From: Cytophaga aurantiaca DSM 3654
GTDB lineage: Bacteria > Bacteroidota > Bacteroidia > Cytophagales > Cytophagaceae
Assembly (NCBI RefSeq): GCF_000379725.1
Contig: NZ_KB903625.1
Span: 52,037-116,036, forward strand
DNA: 64,000 nucleotides
Direction of reading: 5' to 3'
A program made the translations under genes and the position numbers. Below are positions 58,874 through 64,000 of the stretch, piece by piece; the stretch's first letter is position 1; every line of letters begins with the position of its first letter. The notes under the pieces were generated by a model that was not told where the DNA came from, did no database searches, and saw only the letters and a program-made list of their open reading frames with translations.

Positions 58874-61357
58874 TTATTTTTCTTTCTTTTTTGATTCTTC
58901 CGGAATTTGAAGATTAAAAGGCTTCTTAATTTTTTGTTTCAGCAAGGCAATTGCCAACACTTCATCGGCCGTTTCTACAAAATGAAATTTCAGATCGGCA
59001 ATATCCGGCTGGTGAATTTCTTCAATATCCTTTTTATTCTTCACACTCAAAATAATCTCTTTAATGCCTGCACGTTTTGCTGCAAGAATTTTCTCTTTGA
59101 TCCCTCCGACTGGCAATACTTTGCCACGCAAGGTAATTTCACCCGTCATAGCCAGAGCAGGTTTGATCTTACGTTGAGTAAACGTAGATGCCAAAGAGGT
59201 ATATAAAGCAATCCCTGCAGAAGGACCATCTTTAGGCGTTGCTCCAGCCGGTACGTGCACATGCAGATCAAAATGATCAAACACACGATAGTCGATACCG
59301 ATCGCTTCAACATTTGCTTTCAACAAAGAAAGTGCTGCACCTGCCGATTCTTTCATCACATCACCCAGCTGACCGGATAACGTAAGTTTACCTTTGCCTT
59401 TACTTATAATAGATTCAATCGTTAAAATCTCGCCGCCATAAGGCGTCCAGGCCAAACCTGTAACAATACCTGCCAACTCATCCTGCTGATAGGTGTCTTT
59501 TTCAAAATCCTCAGATCCCAATATTTCACGCACCTGCGCAGGTTGAATCTTTTTTGTGTATTCGTTGCCCATTGCTACCGATACTGCAACATTTCGTACA
59601 ACAGCACCAATCTTACGTTCCAGATTACGAACACCCGATTCGCGTGTATAATCTTCAATGATCTTAACAATCGCTGCGTCCGTAAAAGAAACAGACTTCG
59701 GTTTTAAACCATGCTCTTCTTTCTGCTTCGGGATCAAATATTTTTTAGCGATCTGGATTTTCTCTTCCAACGTGTATCCATTGATTTCAATGATCTCCAT
59801 ACGGTCTCTTAATGCAGGCTGTATGCTTTCCAATGAGTTCGATGTAGCAATGAATAAGACTTTAGACAGATCGTATTCAACTTCAATGAAATTATCCATA
59901 AAGGTTGAATTCTGTTCCGGATCCAATACTTCTAACAAAGCAGAAGATGGATCGCCTCTGAGATCTTTAGAAATTTTATCGATCTCATCTAAAATGAAAA
60001 CCGGATTTGAAGATTCTGAACGCTTGATGCCTTGGATAATTTTACCCGGCATTGCACCGATGTAGGTTTTGCGGTGACCTCTGATCTCAGATTCATCATG
60101 CACACCCCCCAACGACATACGCACGTATTTACGATCCAATGCTTTCGCAATAGATCTCCCTAATGAAGTTTTACCAACACCCGGAGGTCCATACAGACAA
60201 AGGATAGGCGCCTTCATGTTATTTTTCAACTTCAACACCGCAAGATATTCCAGTATGCGTTGTTTCACTTTCGCCAAACCAAAATGATCTTCGTCTAATA
60301 TTTCTTTGGCATGTGTTAAATCAAAATTATCTACGCTGTTTTCACCCCAAGGCAAATCAACAAGCAACTCCAGATAGTTAAATGTTATGGGATAGTCGGG
60401 CGCCATCGGATTCAACCGCTGCATCTTCGACATCTCTTTATCAAAATGTGCACGAACTTTATCCGACCATTTTTTAGTCAATGCACGTTCTCTCAAACGA
60501 TCAAACTCCTGCTCTGTATTGAAATCTCCAAGTTCATCCTGAAGTACTTTGATCTGTTGACGCAGGAAGTATTCGCGCTGCTGCTGATCAATATCGGTAT
60601 GTACTTTTGTATGAATATCCCGCTTGATCTCCAGCATCTGAATGTCTTTATCCATCAGCTGTAGAAGCCACGTAGCGCGATCAGCTGCATCGTCAAATTC
60701 AAGCAATTTCTGCTTATCTTTCAACTCTGCATTGATGTTCGAAGATAAGAAATGCGTTAAGAAATTTTCACTTTCAATATTATTGATAGCAACCTGTGCA
60801 TCCTGAGGAATTTCAGGATTCATTTTTAAAATTTTGGTAGCTGTTTCTTTAATCGTTTGAAGCAGACCTTTTACTTCTTTCTTAGCCATATTCGGATGTA
60901 TGTCTTTCAACATCGCAACCTTAGCCTGTAAGAAAGGTTCTGTTTGAACTTCTTCTGTGATTTGAAAACGGCGTTTCCCTTGAATCAGAATGGTAGTGTT
61001 CCCATCGGGCAATACAAACATGCGCAGAATCTTAGCAACTGTTCCTACTTTATAAATATCCTGAAAACCGGGTTCTTCAGTCTTTTGATTTTCCTGAGCT
61101 ACAACACCAATTGTACGATCGCCTTTATAGAATTTCTTAACCAATCGAATAGATTTCTGACGGCCAACAGTAATAGGAATAACAACACCGGGAAAAAGTA
61201 CAATATTGCGAACGGGCAAAATTGGCAAGATACCGGGAAACTCCTCTTTGTCCATTTCCGCTTCTTCTTCGGGAGTTATTAGTGGTATCATATCCACTGT
61301 CTCTGTCTCTAAAATATTTGATAAAAGCGACCACTCCGATTTATTCATTTTACTCAT
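58874..61357 (-). CDS. lon: ATP-dependent protease Lon
   Basis: An 827-residue AAA+ serine protease that degrades misfolded and regulatory proteins. The N-terminal LON domain (about 40-240) starts [20 protein letters not shown]. The ATPase has Walker [13 protein letters not shown] (about 390) and Walker [12 protein letters not shown]. The protease part has the catalytic Ser in [13 protein letters not shown] and Lys in [13 protein letters not shown]. Full length, all key residues present. The Lys/Glu-rich end is a usual tail. Confidence 0.95.
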   Translation of the reverse strand: MSKMNKSEWSLLSNILETETVDMIPLITPEEEAEMDKEEFPGILPILPVRNIVLFPGVVIPITVGRQKSIRLVKKFYKGDRTIGVVAQENQKTEEPGFQDIYKVGTVAKILRMFVLPDGNTTILIQGKRRFQITEEVQTEPFLQAKVAMLKDIHPNMAKKEVKGLLQTIKETATKILKMNPEIPQDAQVAINNIESENFLTHFLSSNINAELKDKQKLLEFDDAADRATWLLQLMDKDIQMLEIKRDIHTKVHTDIDQQQREYFLRQQIKVLQDELGDFNTEQEFDRLRERALTKKWSDKVRAHFDKEMSKMQRLNPMAPDYPITFNYLELLVDLPWGENSVDNFDLTHAKEILDEDHFGLAKVKQRILEYLAVLKLKNNMKAPILCLYGPPGVGKTSLGRSIAKALDRKYVRMSLGGVHDESEIRGHRKTYIGAMPGKIIQGIKRSESSNPVFILDEIDKISKDLRGDPSSALLEVLDPEQNSTFMDNFIEVEYDLSKVLFIATSNSLESIQPALRDRMEIIEINGYTLEEKIQIAKKYLIPKQKEEHGLKPKSVSFTDAAIVKIIEDYTRESGVRNLERKIGAVVRNVAVSVAMGNEYTKKIQPAQVREILGSEDFEKDTYQQDELAGIVTGLAWTPYGGEILTIESIISKGKGKLTLSGQLGDVMKESAGAALSLLKANVEAIGIDYRVFDHFDLHVHVPAGATPKDGPSAGIALYTSLASTFTQRKIKPALAMTGEITLRGKVLPVGGIKEKILAAKRAGIKEIILSVKNKKDIEEIHQPDIADLKFHFVETADEVLAIALLKQKIKKPFNLQIPEESKKKEK

Positions 61358-61458
61358 ATCTTATGCTACTCCGTTCCTATGCCAATATGGCATTTTTTTA
61401 GGATTATTTGTGTATTTAATCTAATTAGAACTATATTTATATAAGTTTTACAATTCGC

Positions 61459-63609
61459 ATGCCATTATACATTTTTAACAAATTAGTTTTCAAATTAATT
61501 GAGTTGGCCAAATTCAGTTTAAGTATCTTACTTGTACTGACGTTTCTACTCATTTATAATGTTGGCTATTCTCAAAAAAAGAAAAATAAGAACACTTTTG
61601 TGACCATGTCCGAACATGGTCAATTAGACAGTGTTTCTGTCATCCGGTCAGAATATCAGTTTCAATTTAAGAATATCAATGTAATTCCATTTTATTACAA
61701 CGAAGCTGAATTCTTAAAAATTAAAAAATTAGAAGAAGCGAAGAATTACAAAGAATTGTTGCCGCACATGGAACGATATGTGAATTCTTTTGGTATCCAG
61801 AATTTCAGCAGAAATACCGACATGATCTGGAAGCTAGGCAGACTCTATCAGCTGTTTGGCTATAACGACAGAGCGTTATTTTTATACAGAACGGCATTAA
61901 AAAATCTTCGAGGAAAAAGAATAGAAGAAATTAAAACCTATTACGATACCATTACTGCTGCAAGCCTGGACAAATATGTTCCGTTAGAATATTATTATCA
62001 ATTAGTTGAGTATCGCAAAACGGTAGATACACTGTATCCACCTAAAAGTGTTTTCTTAAACATGGGAGAATTGGTAAATGATCTGCGTTACCCGGATTAC
62101 GGACCAACAATGAACGTAACTGGAAATATTTTAATTTTCACAAAACGTAAAAAAATATTAACTCCTACAAAATTAACATACAGAGAAAATGAAGATCTGT
62201 ATTATTCTATAAACTACGATGGTTTCTGGGATGAAGCACTTCCTTTCTCAAACGTAATTAACTCACATTGCAACGAAGGCTCTGCAACAATTAGCCGTGA
62301 TGGTAAAACACTCTATTTTGCACGCTGTATTGTACCTGACTTCCTATATGATTGTAGAGATTGTATGGGTTCATGCGATATCTATGAATCACACATGGAT
62401 GCAGATGGCAAATGGTCTGTGGCACAAAACTTAGGCATACAGGTAAATAGTATTTCCTGGGATTCACATCCTACGCTCTCTCACACAGAAGACACCTTGT
62501 ATTTTGCATCTGACCGGATTGGTGGTTTTGGCTTGTCAGATATCTGGTATACATACAAACTTCTGAAAGGAGGCTGGGCACCGGCTCAAAACATGGGACC
62601 TGTAATCAACACACGTGGCAACGAAGTAAGTCCGTTCTATCATCCGATACATCATGTATTTTATTTTAGCTCTAATGGACAGTTATTGAATTTCGGAAAA
62701 AGAGACAGCTTGGATTTCACGTATCATACCTACGATATTTATAAAACCCGCCTGCTTGAACATCTATGGCAAGAGCCTAAAAATATAGGTCCGCTTGTAA
62801 ATGGCCCCGGCGATGAATATTATTTCACCATCGATTCAAAATCACGCGATTTATTTTACTCTAAATCTGAAGTTGACAACCTGGCAAATTTAGATTTGTT
62901 TAGCTTCCCATTGCCAATGGAGGCACAGCCATTAGCCTATACGAAGTTAAAAGGTTCTCTTACCGATTCACTAACAAACGAACCGTTCAAAGGTATTGTA
63001 TCTGTTATCGATTTAACAAATGGAATTGAAGTAGCACCCAAGTTTATGCGTGAAGATGGGTCTTTTGAATTTGATCTGAATAATGAAAATGAATATTTAT
63101 TGGTTATTCAAGGGGATGATTTCTTTAGAATTGAACACAACTTCAAACTTGAAGGAGATACAACGATCAACCTTCAGACCAACTCGATCAAGTATAACAA
63201 ATGGAAATTCACTTCCTTAGAATTTAACAACAATAGTTCTGAGATCCTTCCTGAAATGGAAACCGATTTGAATAAGGTAGTTGATTTTTTGGTTGATCAT
63301 CCTCAAATCAAATTGATCATTTCCGGACATACAGATGGAAGTGGTGATCCTTCTGCAAACCTAAAATTATCTCAAGCACGTGCAGATGCTATCAAGGAAT
63401 ACATTATAGAAAAAGGCAGTATTGCTGCGGACCGCGTTGAAGCAATTGGTTATGGAAGTCAGAAGCCGATCATTCAACAGGAAACATCTGAAGCAGACAG
63501 AAAAATCAATCGTCGTGTTGAGTTTGAATTGATCCGAAGCGCTGCACCTCCTGTAGAAGAAGAAAATAATTCAGAAGAAGAAGTAGAGGAAGAAACAACC
63601 GGTGAGTAA
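61459..63609 (+). CDS. OmpA-family outer-membrane protein with PD40 repeats
   Basis: A 716-residue protein with a hydrophobic N-terminal signal region (to about residue 38). Residues 60-190 contain TPR-like helices, 205-480 hold PD40/WD40-like strands (ATISRDGKTLYFARC, DTLYFASDRIGGFG, FYFSSNGQ), 505-560 a carboxypeptidase-regulatory-like domain, and 580-695 an OmpA peptidoglycan-binding domain (ISGHTDGSGDPSANLKLSQA, RRVEFELIR). It is likely anchored to peptidoglycan. The tail is a run of Glu. Related proteins include PorE of T9SS, but the match to PorE is not certain. Confidence 0.8.
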   Translation: MPLYIFNKLVFKLIELAKFSLSILLVLTFLLIYNVGYSQKKKNKNTFVTMSEHGQLDSVSVIRSEYQFQFKNINVIPFYYNEAEFLKIKKLEEAKNYKELLPHMERYVNSFGIQNFSRNTDMIWKLGRLYQLFGYNDRALFLYRTALKNLRGKRIEEIKTYYDTITAASLDKYVPLEYYYQLVEYRKTVDTLYPPKSVFLNMGELVNDLRYPDYGPTMNVTGNILIFTKRKKILTPTKLTYRENEDLYYSINYDGFWDEALPFSNVINSHCNEGSATISRDGKTLYFARCIVPDFLYDCRDCMGSCDIYESHMDADGKWSVAQNLGIQVNSISWDSHPTLSHTEDTLYFASDRIGGFGLSDIWYTYKLLKGGWAPAQNMGPVINTRGNEVSPFYHPIHHVFYFSSNGQLLNFGKRDSLDFTYHTYDIYKTRLLEHLWQEPKNIGPLVNGPGDEYYFTIDSKSRDLFYSKSEVDNLANLDLFSFPLPMEAQPLAYTKLKGSLTDSLTNEPFKGIVSVIDLTNGIEVAPKFMREDGSFEFDLNNENEYLLVIQGDDFFRIEHNFKLEGDTTINLQTNSIKYNKWKFTSLEFNNNSSEILPEMETDLNKVVDFLVDHPQIKLIISGHTDGSGDPSANLKLSQARADAIKEYIIEKGSIAADRVEAIGYGSQKPIIQQETSEADRKINRRVEFELIRSAAPPVEEENNSEEEVEEETTGE

Positions 63610-63724
63610 TACGATTTATTCGGCGCATTATTAAACTCTTACGTTCTTCTCATAATCACATCGTCTCTAATTACCTAATACAGAGTTTCAACACTTCAAC
63701 AATGTTGCTCAAAACTCTCAGATA

Positions 63725-63771
63725 TGTGTCGTCCTGAAATAGCGATACAGTTTTACAAGGATACCAATTTA
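63725..63771. mobile_element. Right end of an IS3-family element (partial)
   Basis: TGTCGTCCTGAAATAGCGAT is a plausible terminal inverted repeat that begins with TG, as in IS3-family ends, and lies just beyond the transposase C-terminus. The left end is outside the window, so the match cannot be tested. Confidence 0.5.
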
Positions 63772-64000
63772 TTAAATAGCATCACATTTTTGTGATGCTA
63801 TTTTGCTTTTATATGTTCTCATTTTGATTTTAGATTGATTATGCATCTGTTGAGGCGTTTCATAATAATTTGAATAATGTGGTCTTTCCGTGTTGTAAAT
63901 ATCAATTGACTCAGCAACCAATAAACGCATTAACTGTAAATCCTTAATGCTTATTCCCTCTAAGAATTCTTGTTTAAGTATACCATTCACGCGTTCTGCA
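63772..64000 (-). CDS. IS3-family transposase OrfB, C-terminus (partial)
   Basis: The frame is open to the right edge and reads AERVNGILKQEFL, then YNTERPHYSNYYETPQQMHN, the end of the IS3-family DDE integrase core (rve). The expected final part of the catalytic region (N-x-E-R-x-N-G-x-L-K and N-x-x-R-P-H) is present. A hairpin overlaps the stop codon. The rest is outside the window. Confidence 0.85.
   Translation of the reverse strand, partial: AERVNGILKQEFLEGISIKDLQLMRLLVAESIDIYNTERPHYSNYYETPQQMHNQSKIKMRTYKSKIASQKCDAI

Overview
The window looks like chromosomal DNA of a gliding, type IX secretion (T9SS) bacterium of the Bacteroidota, most likely order Cytophagales and close to Cytophaga hutchinsonii. 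The evidence is SprB-repeat proteins with type A and type B T9SS sorting domains, a PorP/SprF partner, PorQ, promoters of the TTG-N20-TAnnTTTG type, few Shine-Dalgarno sequences, moderate to low G+C, and many families typical of the phylum (DUF6132, DUF1573, OmpA proteins with WD40-like repeats). The species is inferred, not proven.

Layout: 0-6.5 kb holds the edge of a probable cation ATPase, an OsmC protein, an ArsR/SRPBCC/DoxX/DUF1801/DUF4256 run, a lipoprotein, an SDR and a cyclopropane-synthase-like methyltransferase. 6.9-18.1 kb is one long co-directional operon for surface proteins: a lipoprotein, a 1332-residue Ig-repeat protein with a type A tail, two SprB-repeat proteins with type B tails, and a PorP/SprF protein that probably serves them at the outer membrane. 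18.1-28.6 kb is an accessory island: palindromic MITE-like elements, a GxxExxY gene, an AI-2E exporter, three successive divergent pairs of small protein and XRE regulator, a nuclease-helicase (DUF2075) translationally coupled to a controller-like HTH protein, a membrane-plus-soluble pair, an orphan barstar-like inhibitor and a 7-bp microsatellite.

28.6-31.8 kb is a sulfur/redox operon (DUF2892, OsmC, DUF6132, two rhodaneses, a rhodanese-thioredoxin lipoprotein) divergent from a Crp/Fnr regulator. 31.8-32.6 kb has an intact tRNA-Leu and a broken duplicate carrying copies of an 18-bp palindrome, which also sits in frame in the adjacent GIY-YIG gene. 32.8-39.4 kb is housekeeping (SAM hydrolase, PhoH, ComEC, enoyl-CoA hydratase) plus a secreted M43 protease. 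39.4-48.5 kb carries bioF-bioD-bioA, a D-lactate-type dehydrogenase, a DUF1573 protein and an acyl-CoA synthetase. 48.9-63.6 kb has a beta-barrel protein, the mlaE-mlaF-mlaD lipid transporter, two identical tRNA-Glu genes, gap, hslU, porQ, lon and an OmpA protein. The right edge is the end of an IS3-family element.

The best candidates for something new are the controller-regulated nuclease-helicase, the repeated divergent small-protein/XRE modules beside it, and the palindrome that has entered both a tRNA copy and a reading frame. No homology search or folding program was run; every family call is from reading motifs.
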